From: UBA6544 sp049601975
GTDB taxonomy: Bacteria; Pseudomonadota; Alphaproteobacteria; UBA8366
Direction of reading: 5' to 3'
DNA length: 16,716 nt
Assembly (NCBI GenBank): GCA_049601975.1
Contig: JBMYRC010000088.1
Location: 1-16,716 of the forward strand
In this document: positions 1 to 6,473 of the stretch, one piece after another
Layout of the letters: every line of letters starts with the position of its first letter
Position numbering within the stretch: the first letter of the stretch is position 1
Made by a program: the position numbers and the translations under genes
Notes under the pieces: generated by a model
The model's input: only the letters and a program-made list of their open reading frames with translations
Databases searched by the model: none
What the model was told of the DNA's origin: nothing

Positions 1-88
1 CCAATAACGATTCATTCGCAGCGTTGACAATGGCGTCGAGCGCCAAACTCGTGATGTCTTCTTCGACAACCGTCATGCGACCGGACAT
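1..88 (-). CDS. Macro-domain (ADP-ribose-binding) protein, N-terminal fragment cut by the window edge
   Basis: Only the first 29 codons are present; the rest lies left of base 1. The translation begins MSGRMTVVEEDITSLALDAI and continues VNAANESLL. This is the opening of the macro domain: a strand, the D-I-T turn, then the D-A-I-V-N-A-A-N segment that lines the ADP-ribose pocket. Macro proteins of this type (YmdB/Af1521-like) bind ADP-ribose and often remove O-acetyl or protein-linked ADP-ribose, but the exact activity cannot be told from this fragment. The ATG at 88 has a GAGGT ribosome binding site five bases upstream and starts three bases after the permease stop codon, so it is probably the last or a late gene of the kinase-permease operon and may be translationally coupled. 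An in-frame ATG at 76 is a weaker alternative start. Confidence 0.75.
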   Translation of the reverse strand, partial: MSGRMTVVEEDITSLALDAIVNAANESLL

Positions 89-91
89 GTG

Positions 92-1429
92 CTACCTCGT
101 GTTTTCTGTCGAGACCAATGTATCAGCATTTTCCAAGCCGGTTTTCGCCATCAAGTAGAGCAATAATAATATTCCAGGCACCGCGACCACTACCGTCAGG
201 CAAAAGAACGGCACCCAATCGATTCGCTCCACAATCCAGCCGCTACCAGCGCTGAATGCAGTCCGCGATTGCGCAAACAGTGACGAAAGAAGGGCATATT
301 GCGTCGCAGTGAAGGACAGATTGCAGAGGCTCGAGAGATACGCGACAAAGGCAGTCGTTCCCATGCCACCCGAGAAGTTTTCCACCCCGATAGTCACGGT
401 CAACATCGGCACCGAATAGCCAACTTCCGCCTGCACGATGAAGACCAGATTCGACAAAGCCTGCAAAATACCCGTCACCAGAAGTGATTTCAGGATCCCA
501 AACCTCGCGACGAGCGTGCCCCCGATCACCGCGCCGATCAGTGTCATCGCCAACCCGTACCCTTTGCTGACAACACCGATCTCAATCAAGGAGAACCCCG
601 TCTTGAGGTAAAATGTCGTCGCCATATGGCCAATGAGGGCGTCGCCGGACTTAAACAACAACACTAATAACAAAATGACCGGCCAGTGGGTCCGTGATGC
701 GAATTCGCTAAACGGCTCGATCACTGATTTGCGGAACCATATCCGCCAGCGGGCGGAAGTTCGATCCGTCTCCTCATCTGGATACGCGGCGGTCATGGCG
801 GGTTCGGGATTGACGAAGACGGTCGCGACGCCGACGAGCACAAGAGCGGCCATCGCCGAATACGACCACCCCCAACCGGCAAAGCCGGCCACAATGAGCG
901 CACCGCCGCCGGAGACCAACATCGCAATGCGATAGCCGAGCGTCAGGGTTGCGGCCCCGGCACCAAGTTTCGCCGGCTCGAGAATTTCCGTGCGATAGGC
1001 GTCGATCACAATGTCTTGCGTCGCGGAGGCAAACGCCACCATCACGGCCCAGAATACGGTCCACCATAACCCACCAGGCGCGCTCGGGTCTGTTCCCGCC
1101 ATGCCGAGGATCGCCACAATCAGTAGAATTTGCGAGCATAGCATCCAGCTGCGGCGCAAGCCGAGCCAACGGGTCAGATACGGCAGCGGCACCCGGTCCA
1201 CAATAGGAGACCACACAAACTTCAAATTATAGGCAAATCCAACCAAAGCCGCGAAGCCGATTGTCGCAAGTGCCGTTCCTGCTTGTGTCAACCACGCCGC
1301 AAGAGTGGCCCCGGTCAAGGCAAGCGGCAGTCCGCTTGAGAAGCCAAAAAAGAAAAGCGATAGAACGCGACGGTCGCTATAGACGCTCGTCGCGCGCCAT
1401 GCCGTCATTCGGGCACCGAATTTCGACAT
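92..1429 (-). CDS. ampG: AmpG-family muropeptide permease (MFS transporter)
   Basis: This is a 445-residue inner-membrane protein of the major facilitator superfamily with about twelve hydrophobic helices. Two stretches are typical of AmpG: FGFSSGLPLALTGATLAAWL at residues 28-47, followed by the K-F-x-W-x-P-x-x-D-R loop at 70-79, and ASATQDIVIDAYRTE at 134-148 followed by LGYRIAMLVSG. AmpG brings GlcNAc-anhydroMurNAc peptides released by wall turnover into the cytoplasm for recycling and, in some bacteria, for beta-lactamase induction. I see no beta-lactamase or other recycling gene here. It lies 23 bases after the kinase gene and three bases before the macro-domain gene, so the three are probably co-transcribed. 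The ATG at 1429 has only a distant GAGG upstream; an internal ATG at 1408 would remove seven residues. The family assignment is firm, the substrate is inferred. Confidence 0.85.
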   Translation of the reverse strand: MSKFGARMTAWRATSVYSDRRVLSLFFFGFSSGLPLALTGATLAAWLTQAGTALATIGFAALVGFAYNLKFVWSPIVDRVPLPYLTRWLGLRRSWMLCSQILLIVAILGMAGTDPSAPGGLWWTVFWAVMVAFASATQDIVIDAYRTEILEPAKLGAGAATLTLGYRIAMLVSGGGALIVAGFAGWGWSYSAMAALVLVGVATVFVNPEPAMTAAYPDEETDRTSARWRIWFRKSVIEPFSEFASRTHWPVILLLVLLFKSGDALIGHMATTFYLKTGFSLIEIGVVSKGYGLAMTLIGAVIGGTLVARFGILKSLLVTGILQALSNLVFIVQAEVGYSVPMLTVTIGVENFSGGMGTTAFVAYLSSLCNLSFTATQYALLSSLFAQSRTAFSAGSGWIVERIDWVPFFCLTVVVAVPGILLLLYLMAKTGLENADTLVSTENTR

Positions 1430-1452
1430 CGCGACGACGGCCTCAACCGAGC

Positions 1453-2439
1453 CTAGCCGAGTTCGCGCGCGACCAATTCGGCCAAATTAACCTCGGGCCG
1501 AGCGCCCACATGGCTGATGATCTCCGTTGCGGTCAGGGTAGCGATTTGCCCACTGCGGCGCAGATCCATGCCCTGGGTGTATCCATAGAGAAACCCAGCC
1601 GCGTATTGATCACCAGCACCCGTCGTATCGACGACCTTATCGAGAGGACGCGCGTCGATGATATGGACCTCCTCACCGGAGAGAACCACTGAGCCCTTGC
1701 TGCTGCGGGTCAGGCAGGCGATCTCGCAATGGCCCCGCACATGCTGAAGGGCTTTGTCAAAATCGTCGACCTGATAGAGCGATTTGATCTCTTCCTCATT
1801 GCCGAAAAGAATATCGGTGTGATCCTGCACCAGCATTTGAAACGAATGCCGGTGTCGATCGACACAAAACGGATCGGAAAGAGTCAGCGCAACCTTGCGC
1901 CCGGCGTCATGGGCGGCATCGGCCGCTTCGACGAACGCTTCTTGGGCTTCCGGCGGATCGAAGAGATAGCCTTCCATATAGACGACTTTTGCTGCCTGAA
2001 TAACATTCTTGTCAATGTCACCTGGCCCCAAATGAGTGGCGGCGCCGAGATTGGTGCACATAGTGCGCTGCGCATCAGGCGTGATCAGCACCAGACAAGA
2101 ACCGGTCGCGGGACCATCGCCAGTCGCCGGTGTTGCGAAATCAACGCCGATCGCCTGCATGTCATGCCGAAAAACGTTCCCCAGCTGATCGTCGCGCACC
2201 TTACCGATAAAGGCGCCTTTGCCGCCGAGCGACGCAAATCCTGCCATCGTATTGCCGCAAGAGCCGCCGGAGACTTCTTGGGCCGGCGGCATCTTGTCAT
2301 AAATCGCGGCAGCGCGATCCGTATCGACCAGCGTCATTGCCCCCTTATCGAGCGCCTGCGCTTCCAGAAACGAATCGTCCACCGTCGCCAGCACATCCAC
2401 CAGCGCATTCCCGATCCCAACCAGATCGTATTCGGCCAT
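1453..2439 (-). CDS. PfkB-family carbohydrate/nucleoside kinase, adenosine-kinase-like
   Basis: Cytoplasmic ribokinase-fold kinase of 328 residues. The N-terminal substrate region reads MAEYDLVGIGNALVDVLA. The PfkB signature 1 region GGSCGNTMAGFASLGGKGAF is at about 58-77, followed by the G-K-V-x-D-D element. The N-x-E-E motif is at 214-217 and the DTTGAGDQYAAGF anion-hole motif at about 271-283, with Asp277 as the expected catalytic base. Alphaproteobacterial proteins of this type are usually annotated as adenosine kinase (adenosine + ATP to AMP + ADP), but specificity cannot be read from sequence. I chose the ATG at 2439 because GAGGT sits six to seven bases upstream and family members begin at this point; the ATG at 2463 adds eight residues and has a poor ribosome binding site. 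It is the first gene of a unit that continues into the permease and macro-domain genes. Confidence 0.85.
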   Translation of the reverse strand: MAEYDLVGIGNALVDVLATVDDSFLEAQALDKGAMTLVDTDRAAAIYDKMPPAQEVSGGSCGNTMAGFASLGGKGAFIGKVRDDQLGNVFRHDMQAIGVDFATPATGDGPATGSCLVLITPDAQRTMCTNLGAATHLGPGDIDKNVIQAAKVVYMEGYLFDPPEAQEAFVEAADAAHDAGRKVALTLSDPFCVDRHRHSFQMLVQDHTDILFGNEEEIKSLYQVDDFDKALQHVRGHCEIACLTRSSKGSVVLSGEEVHIIDARPLDKVVDTTGAGDQYAAGFLYGYTQGMDLRRSGQIATLTATEIISHVGARPEVNLAELVARELG

Positions 2440-2493
2440 TTCAACCACCTCGTATTTCAACATCTTTCCCGACCGGCTGGGCGGGACGCGTGG

Positions 2494-2521
2494 AGTATAG
2501 CGCTCGATGGACGCCCGGCAA
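2494..2521 (-). promoter_or_regulatory. Sigma70-like promoter for the kinase-permease-macro operon
   Basis: On the minus strand a -35 box TTGCCG (2521-2516) and a -10 box TATACT (2499-2494) are separated by 16 bases. The -10 box matches the consensus at five of six positions and the -35 box at four of six. The predicted start is near 2487, giving a leader of about 48 bases before the kinase ATG at 2439. The assignment is by pattern only. Confidence 0.45.
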
Positions 2522-2535
2522 GTTGGGCTTCTTGC

Positions 2536-2554
2536 ACCATCCGCCTGGGATGGT
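2536..2554. repeat. Inverted repeat in the kinase/EI24 divergent region
   Basis: ACCATCC and GGATGGT form a perfect 7-bp dyad around GCCTG. It lies about 40 bases upstream of the EI24 start and just upstream of the kinase promoter on the other strand. There is no T-run beside it, so it does not look like an intrinsic terminator; an operator is possible but unproven. Short dyads of this size also arise by chance. Confidence 0.25.
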
Positions 2555-2590
2555 TACATCTCAGCGAACCGCCTTCCTTGGAGTTTTCTG

Positions 2591-3304
2591 ATGTTCGGTT
2601 ATCTTTCGAAAGCACTCTCGCAATTGGGCGACCCAGTGCTCCGCCGCGTCCTGTTGATCGGCGTCGCCGGCTCGGCCGTTGTGTTTATTTTGTTGAACGT
2701 CCTCGTTTGGTGGATTTTCTCCACCACCGTAGACCTCTCCAGTCTGTCATTGTGGGGATGGTTGGAAGATGTCTTGGATTGGATCGCTGGATTTGTCGTC
2801 GGATTGAGCTTGCTTGTCGTGTCAGCGGTATTGTTTCCGGGCGTATCCACGATCATCGTCGGATTTTTCCTGGAAGATGTCGTTGCCGCCGTGGAGGCCA
2901 AACACTACCCGAATGAGCCACCGGCGCGCCCGCAACCGGTCTCCGAAGTGGTCGCGTCCACTGCCCGATTCGCGTTGATGGTAATTGGCCTTAATCTACT
3001 CTGTTTGCCGTTTTACTTGATCCTGATGTTCGTCCCGCCGCTGAATTTAGTGCTGTATTACGTTTTGAACGGATACCTGATTAGCCGAGAATTTTTCGAG
3101 TTGGTAGCGCTTCGGCGAATGGACCCGGCGGCGGCCTTGAACTTGCGCCGACAGAGCCGTGGAAAAATCATGATCAGCGGCATTTTGCTAACCTTTTTGC
3201 TCACTATTCCCATCATCAATTTCCTAACACCGGTGATCGCAACAGCGTTCATGGTGCATGTCTTCCACAGTTTACCAGGCCGCCAGGAGATCATTCACGC
3301 CTGA
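2591..3304 (+). CDS. EI24/CysZ-like integral membrane protein
   Basis: This 237-residue polytopic inner-membrane protein has hydrophobic segments at about 20-42, 62-92, 125-157 and 192-225. After the second comes V-E-A-K-H-Y-P (101-107), and after the third N-G-Y-L-I-S-R-E-F-F-E (160-170). Both are typical of the EI24 domain family (PF07264), which includes the sulfate permease CysZ. There is no cysteine or sulfate assimilation gene nearby, so sulfate transport should not be assumed; many alphaproteobacterial members are simply labelled EI24-domain proteins. The ATG at 2591 has GGAG seven bases upstream. An in-frame ATG at 2507 would add 28 residues of non-family sequence and cross the inverted repeat, so I reject it. 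The gene is divergent from the kinase operon and is followed 99 bases later by the bactofilin gene. Confidence 0.8.
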   Translation: MFGYLSKALSQLGDPVLRRVLLIGVAGSAVVFILLNVLVWWIFSTTVDLSSLSLWGWLEDVLDWIAGFVVGLSLLVVSAVLFPGVSTIIVGFFLEDVVAAVEAKHYPNEPPARPQPVSEVVASTARFALMVIGLNLLCLPFYLILMFVPPLNLVLYYVLNGYLISREFFELVALRRMDPAAALNLRRQSRGKIMISGILLTFLLTIPIINFLTPVIATAFMVHVFHSLPGRQEIIHA

Positions 3305-3342
3305 TCAGAGCAGGTCGATTGCCACAACCGGTAAATTTCTCT

Positions 3343-3362
3343 ACGAACCTCGGCGAGTTCGT
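3343..3362 (+). other. Possible stem-loop between the EI24 and bactofilin genes
   Basis: ACGAA and CTC pair with GAG and TTCGT around a GGC loop, with one bulged C, giving an eight-pair hairpin 38 bases after the EI24 stop codon. No T-run follows, so it is not a classical terminator. It could slow decay of the upstream message or be fortuitous. I see no convincing promoter for the bactofilin gene in the remaining bases of the 99-base gap. Confidence 0.2.
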
Positions 3363-3403
3363 GTAATCTACAACCGCGTTCGGAATTTTCCCCAGGAGCT
3401 AAA

Positions 3404-3877
3404 ATGTCTGACGATAGATCGTCCACTCACTTCCCGAACGAATTGGGCAAACGAGTGGCTAATATTCCCGGTCCCACGCGGCCCGAAAGACTGCCGGGCG
3501 GACCCGGAGACGGAAGACGTCTGATCGTCGGTCGGGAAATCTGCTTGTCCGGCGAAATTACCGCTTGCGACACTCTGGTGGTGGAAGGCCGCGTCGAGGC
3601 AAATTTGAACGAGAGTCATCGTATAGAGATTGCCGATAGCGGCTATTTCAAAGGTAAGGTCGATATTGCCGTAGCTGAGATCAAAGGCCAATTCGAAGGT
3701 GAATTAATTGCCCGAGAACGTTTGATCATTCGCAAGACCGGCCGGGTCACCGGTAAGGTCGCGTTCGCTGAGATAGAAATCGAAAGAGGCGGCGAAATTG
3801 CCGGCGACGTCGAACTTCTAAAGAGCGCAGCGTCAAACGACGATGCGGAAGGCAGCAAGTCGGATGCAGCCGGATAA
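3404..3877 (+). CDS. Bactofilin (polymer-forming cytoskeletal protein)
   Basis: This 157-residue protein has a proline- and charge-rich N-terminal tail (1-37), a bactofilin core at about 38-140 (PF04519, formerly DUF583) and an acidic tail. The core shows the repeating short beta strands and glycines of a right-handed beta helix: ICLSGEITACDTLVVEGRVE (46-65), then G-x-F-K-G-K-V, G-Q-F-E-G-E-L, G-R-V-T-G-K-V and G-E-I-A-G-D-V units. Bactofilins polymerise without nucleotide into filaments or patches that organise wall synthesis, stalks or polarity proteins. AGGAG lies six bases before the ATG. The overlapping lipoprotein gene downstream suggests translational coupling and perhaps a shared envelope role. 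No M23 peptidase, the commonest bactofilin partner, is present in the window. Confidence 0.88.
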   Translation: MSDDRSSTHFPNELGKRVANIPGPTRPERLPGGPGDGRRLIVGREICLSGEITACDTLVVEGRVEANLNESHRIEIADSGYFKGKVDIAVAEIKGQFEGELIARERLIIRKTGRVTGKVAFAEIEIERGGEIAGDVELLKSAASNDDAEGSKSDAAG

Positions 3878-4328
3878 CACTTTCGCGATCCTTTCCGTTG
3901 CGGTGTTGCTGTCGGCCTGCGGGACGAATTTAACGTGGCAATCGGGCACACCTGCAACATCCGACGGGACTAAGAAAATAAGTATCGAGGAATTCGCGTT
4001 GCAGGTCCATGCAACAACTCGCCCCACCGCTCCCAAACCCGCATCTCCCCCTCTGAAGATCGATGACAATCCGAAGAAATTGGTGGGCCTAAGTCTCGGC
4101 GAACTTGCGGATCGATTAGGGTCGCCCGGGTTCGTGCGCCGCGACGGAAGTGCTGAAATCTGGCAATACCTTGCCGAGGCCTGCATCCTCGACGTCTTCC
4201 TCTATCGCAATAAAGATGTTCTCGCGGTCGATTACGTTGAATTACGCGGCCGGGGCGCGTCGCAACTATCGCGGCGCGATTGTTACCGTGAAATGCTGCG
4301 CGCGCATCTGACGGCGGAACGGGGATAA
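3843..4328 (+). CDS. Small predicted outer-membrane lipoprotein of unknown function
   Basis: This 161-residue protein has a type II signal peptide: a basic start (MRKAASR), a hydrophobic stretch FAILSVAVLL and the lipobox L-S-A-C with Cys26. The residue after the cysteine is Gly, not Asp, which fits outer-membrane sorting by Lol. After a Thr/Pro-rich linker comes a compact domain with LVGLSLGELADRLGSP, then RRDGSAEIWQY and CILDVFLY. This resembles an alphaproteobacterial hypothetical family with some likeness to the SmpA/OmlA (BamE) fold, but I cannot name it with certainty. The ATG at 3843 overlaps the bactofilin gene by 35 bases and keeps the basic n-region; the ATG at 3864 would leave a signal peptide without positive charge. 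Its stop codon is six bases from the convergent nth gene. Confidence 0.7.
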   Translation: MRKAASRMQPDNTFAILSVAVLLSACGTNLTWQSGTPATSDGTKKISIEEFALQVHATTRPTAPKPASPPLKIDDNPKKLVGLSLGELADRLGSPGFVRRDGSAEIWQYLAEACILDVFLYRNKDVLAVDYVELRGRGASQLSRRDCYREMLRAHLTAERG

Positions 4329-4334
4329 TTCGCC

Positions 4335-4967
4335 CTAGAGTGTCTTGCCCTTAAATCGGCACAGATCGTTGACCACACAAGCCGCACAGTCGGGTTTTCG
4401 CGCTTTGCAGACATACCGGCCATGCAAAATCAGCCAGTGATGCGCATGCAGCTTGTAGTGTTTGGGTGTTGATTTCTCGAGTTTTTTCTCAACCGCCAGC
4501 GGTGTTTTTCCAGGCGCCAATCCAGTTCGATTGCCGATGCGAAATATATGCGTGTCGACTGCGATGGTCGGCTCTCCGAAGGCCATGTTCAGAACGACAT
4601 TTGCAGTCTTACGCCCTACACCGGGCAGTGCCTCCAGCGCATCGCGGTCGCGCGGTACCTCGCTGTTGTGCTTTTCGATGAGGAGTTTACTCAACCCAAT
4701 CGTGTTCTTGGCCTTGGCGTTGAAGAGCCCTATCGTCTTGATATAATTACGGAGTTTCGCTTCGCCGAGCGCCACCATCTCCTCTGGTGTCGTCACGACC
4801 TTAAACAGCGGGCCGGTTGCCTTGTTGACGCCGATATCCGTCGCTTGCGCGGAAAGCACGACCGCGACGAGCAGCGTGTACGGATTCATATATTTGAGTT
4901 CGCCCTTTGGCTCCGGCAATTGCTCTTGAAGGCGGCGATAGAATTCTTCGATATCGGCTTTTTTCAT
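4335..4967 (-). CDS. nth: Endonuclease III (DNA glycosylase/AP lyase)
   Basis: This 210-residue bifunctional base-excision repair enzyme removes oxidised pyrimidines and cuts at abasic sites. The helix-hairpin-helix LPGVGRKTANVVLN is at 114-127 with the Schiff-base Lys120. The catalytic Asp138 is in IAVDTHIFR. The C-terminal [4Fe-4S] cluster motif C-x6-C-x2-C-x5-C uses Cys187, 194, 197 and 203. These numbers coincide with those of the E. coli enzyme, so the chosen ATG start is very likely right. No Shine-Dalgarno sequence precedes the ATG, which may relate to a leaderless transcript (see the promoter entry). It is convergent with the lipoprotein gene and divergent from the DUF2244 gene, 88 bases away. 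Confidence 0.96.
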   Translation of the reverse strand: MKKADIEEFYRRLQEQLPEPKGELKYMNPYTLLVAVVLSAQATDIGVNKATGPLFKVVTTPEEMVALGEAKLRNYIKTIGLFNAKAKNTIGLSKLLIEKHNSEVPRDRDALEALPGVGRKTANVVLNMAFGEPTIAVDTHIFRIGNRTGLAPGKTPLAVEKKLEKSTPKHYKLHAHHWLILHGRYVCKARKPDCAACVVNDLCRFKGKTL

Positions 4968-4973
4968 ACTACG

Positions 4974-5002
4974 AGCCTAGCGGGTCGAGCCCCCTCCGCC
5001 AA
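4974..5002 (-). promoter_or_regulatory. Possible sigma70-type promoter of nth, leaderless geometry
   Basis: On the minus strand TTGGCG (5002-4997) and TAGGCT (4979-4974) are 17 bases apart. The matches are four of six and three of six, so this is weak by itself. The -10 box ends six bases before the nth ATG, which would put the transcription start at the A of ATG. The missing ribosome binding site in front of nth agrees with this. Confidence 0.3.
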
Positions 5003-5019
5003 GCGCTCGGCATGGCCAG

Positions 5020-5049
5020 TGGACAACCGATATTACTTGGCATTATGAT
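5020..5049 (+). promoter_or_regulatory. Sigma70-type promoter of the DUF2244 gene, leaderless geometry
   Basis: TGGACA (5020-5025) and TATGAT (5044-5049) are separated by 18 bases; each matches the consensus at five of six positions. The -10 box ends six bases before the ATG at 5056, so transcription would start at or within a base or two of the start codon. No Shine-Dalgarno sequence is present, which supports leaderless initiation. Confidence 0.5.
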
Positions 5050-5055
5050 CTTGCC

Positions 5056-5574
5056 ATGAGGGCCGACGAAACCCAAAACACCCGATCCGCCGGTCGTATA
5101 TTTTTCGATGCGGTTCTGCATCCCTACCGCAGTCTCAGTCGGTCTGGGTTTCGCCTGCTAATGGCGGCCGCCGCCTGCATGATGTTGAGCGTAGGCTTCT
5201 TATTTGCCCTACTGGGTGCTTGGCCAGTGATCGGATTTTGCGGCGTCGAATTCTTGCTTCTCTTTGCAATGTTCCGGCTAAACTACCGCTCAGCCCGGGG
5301 ATATGAGCGCGTCCGATTGAGCGACACTAGCTTCGACGTCCAGAAGATCGACCCGAGAGGATCCGAGAAAAATTGGCGCTTCGAGCCGACTTGGCTGCAA
5401 GTCCATATGGACAATCCGCCAGAACATCACAGCCAGTTGACCATCGCCAGTCATGGCCGGCGGCTGACTATTGGCAAATTCCTAACGCCGGATGAGCGAC
5501 TGGAAGTGGCAAGTGCATTACGTGACGCGCTGCATCTCAGGCGGACCACACCACCCAGCGGCGCCCCAACTTAG
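5056..5574 (+). CDS. DUF2244 family membrane protein
   Basis: This 172-residue protein matches the DUF2244 family (PF10003), common in alpha- and betaproteobacteria. It has a cytoplasmic N-terminus with H-P-Y-R-S-L-S-R-S-G-F, two transmembrane helices at about 32-53 and 56-74 joined by the conserved G-A-W-P-V-I-G-F turn, then F-R-L-N-Y-R-S-A-R and a soluble domain of about 90 residues. The tail contains W-R-F-E-P-T-W-L, SHGRRLTIGKFLTPDER and A-S-A-L-R-D-A-L, all recognisable family elements. The function is unknown; PH-like membrane domains have been suggested for such architectures but I cannot show that here. It is divergent from nth and convergent with dapB, with only three bases between the stop codons. 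Confidence 0.85.
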   Translation: MRADETQNTRSAGRIFFDAVLHPYRSLSRSGFRLLMAAAACMMLSVGFLFALLGAWPVIGFCGVEFLLLFAMFRLNYRSARGYERVRLSDTSFDVQKIDPRGSEKNWRFEPTWLQVHMDNPPEHHSQLTIASHGRRLTIGKFLTPDERLEVASALRDALHLRRTTPPSGAPT

Positions 5575-5581
5575 ACTCTAA
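5571..5581. repeat. Palindrome holding both convergent stop codons
   Basis: TTAGACTCTAA is a perfect dyad around a central C. One arm supplies the TAG of the DUF2244 gene on the plus strand, the other the TAG of dapB on the minus strand. It is too short to act as a terminator. Confidence 0.35.
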
Positions 5582-6393
5582 TCTTCAAACCCCAGAACAT
5601 GCCGCATATTGTATAAACCGGCCGGTTGTAAGCGGGTCCACAATGCCGCTTTGACCGCGCCGACCGCGAAGACTTGACGACTCGACGCTTTGTGGCCAAG
5701 GGTGACACGTTCCCCGTCAGCAGCAAAAATAATCTCGTGCTCGCCCGCGACATCACCGCCGCGCAGTATCGCAAAACCGATATCGCCCGCTTTCCTGGCG
5801 CCGGTATGCCCTTCACGCACGGCTTGTTTGACATCGCCTAGGTTGACACCCCGCCCCTTGGCCAGCGCCTCGCCTAGCGCCAATGCGGTGCCGGATGGCG
5901 CATCAATCTTATGCCGGTGATGCATCTCAAGCACTTCGATATCATAGTCGATCCCCAACATTCGGGCCGCTTGCTCGGCCAAGGCCGCCAGCAAGGTTAC
6001 GCCGACGCTGGTATTGGCCGCGCGGATCACCGGCACATGCCGTGCCGCCTTGGTGATTTCTTCTTCTTGTTCGGGAGAGAGCCCGGTCGTGCCCGCCACC
6101 ATCGCGGCCCCGGCTTGCGCCGCTAGGCGAGCGGCCTCCACGGCGACATCGGGGAGAGTGAAATCAATCACGACATCGACACCGGCGATCATCTCGGCAG
6201 GGTCGTCGGTCACTTTCAAGCCAAGTGTGCCTATCCCCGCGAGCTCGCCAGCGTCCTGCCCAACTGCTTCGCTACCCGGCCGCGCGGTGGCGCCTGCGAC
6301 GACGCATCCATCGGTCATGGCGACCTGGCAGATATTCATCTGACCCATGCGGCCAGCACCGCCGAGTATGCCGATTCTAAGATCGTTCGCCAT
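5578..6393 (-). CDS. dapB: 4-hydroxy-tetrahydrodipicolinate reductase
   Basis: This 271-residue NAD(P)H-dependent enzyme of the diaminopimelate/lysine pathway supplies the peptidoglycan cross-link amino acid. The dinucleotide motif ILGGAGRMGQ is at 9-18, the GTTGLS loop at 101-106 and A-N-T-S-V-G-V at 126-132. The catalytic and substrate motif E-M-H-H-R-H-K-I-D-A-P-S-G-T-A is at 156-170, with the His158-His159 pair and Lys162. The C-terminal P-A-G-L-Y-N-M-R-H-V-L-G signature is present. I chose the ATG at 6393 because GGGAG lies eight bases upstream and the family begins here; a TTG at 6408 overlaps that site. It follows dnaJ by 80 bases on the same strand, a common alphaproteobacterial arrangement. 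The ribosome binding site is inside a predicted hairpin. Confidence 0.96.
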   Translation of the reverse strand: MANDLRIGILGGAGRMGQMNICQVAMTDGCVVAGATARPGSEAVGQDAGELAGIGTLGLKVTDDPAEMIAGVDVVIDFTLPDVAVEAARLAAQAGAAMVAGTTGLSPEQEEEITKAARHVPVIRAANTSVGVTLLAALAEQAARMLGIDYDIEVLEMHHRHKIDAPSGTALALGEALAKGRGVNLGDVKQAVREGHTGARKAGDIGFAILRGGDVAGEHEIIFAADGERVTLGHKASSRQVFAVGAVKAALWTRLQPAGLYNMRHVLGFED

Positions 6394-6399
6394 CGCCCG

Positions 6400-6427
6400 T
6401 TCTCCCAAATTTCCGTTTGGGGAGGAA
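6400..6427 (-). promoter_or_regulatory. Hairpin that sequesters the dapB ribosome binding site
   Basis: Read on the minus strand, the anti-SD-like tract TTCCTCCCCAAA (6427-6416) pairs with TTTGGGAGAA (6409-6400) around the loop CGGAAA. Ten pairs form, interrupted by two single bulged C residues. The GGGAG that serves the dapB ATG (6406-6402) is fully buried. Interrupted helices of this type are seen in RNA thermometers and in translationally controlled leaders, but the function here is inferred. Confidence 0.5.
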
Positions 6428-6473
6428 AAATAGCTGTTTCATCAAATTTGTAAACGCAAAGACGCGTACGCTG

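Noticed and set aside
2507..2590. N-terminal extension of the EI24 protein from an upstream ATG
   Set aside because: The extra 28 residues do not resemble the family start, and the ATG at 2591 has a better-spaced GGAG.
1729..2916. 395-codon open frame on the plus strand across the kinase gene and into the EI24 gene
   Set aside because: It is antisense to a clear PfkB kinase, has no family motifs, and is rich in His and Arg as expected of a shadow frame in GC-rich DNA.
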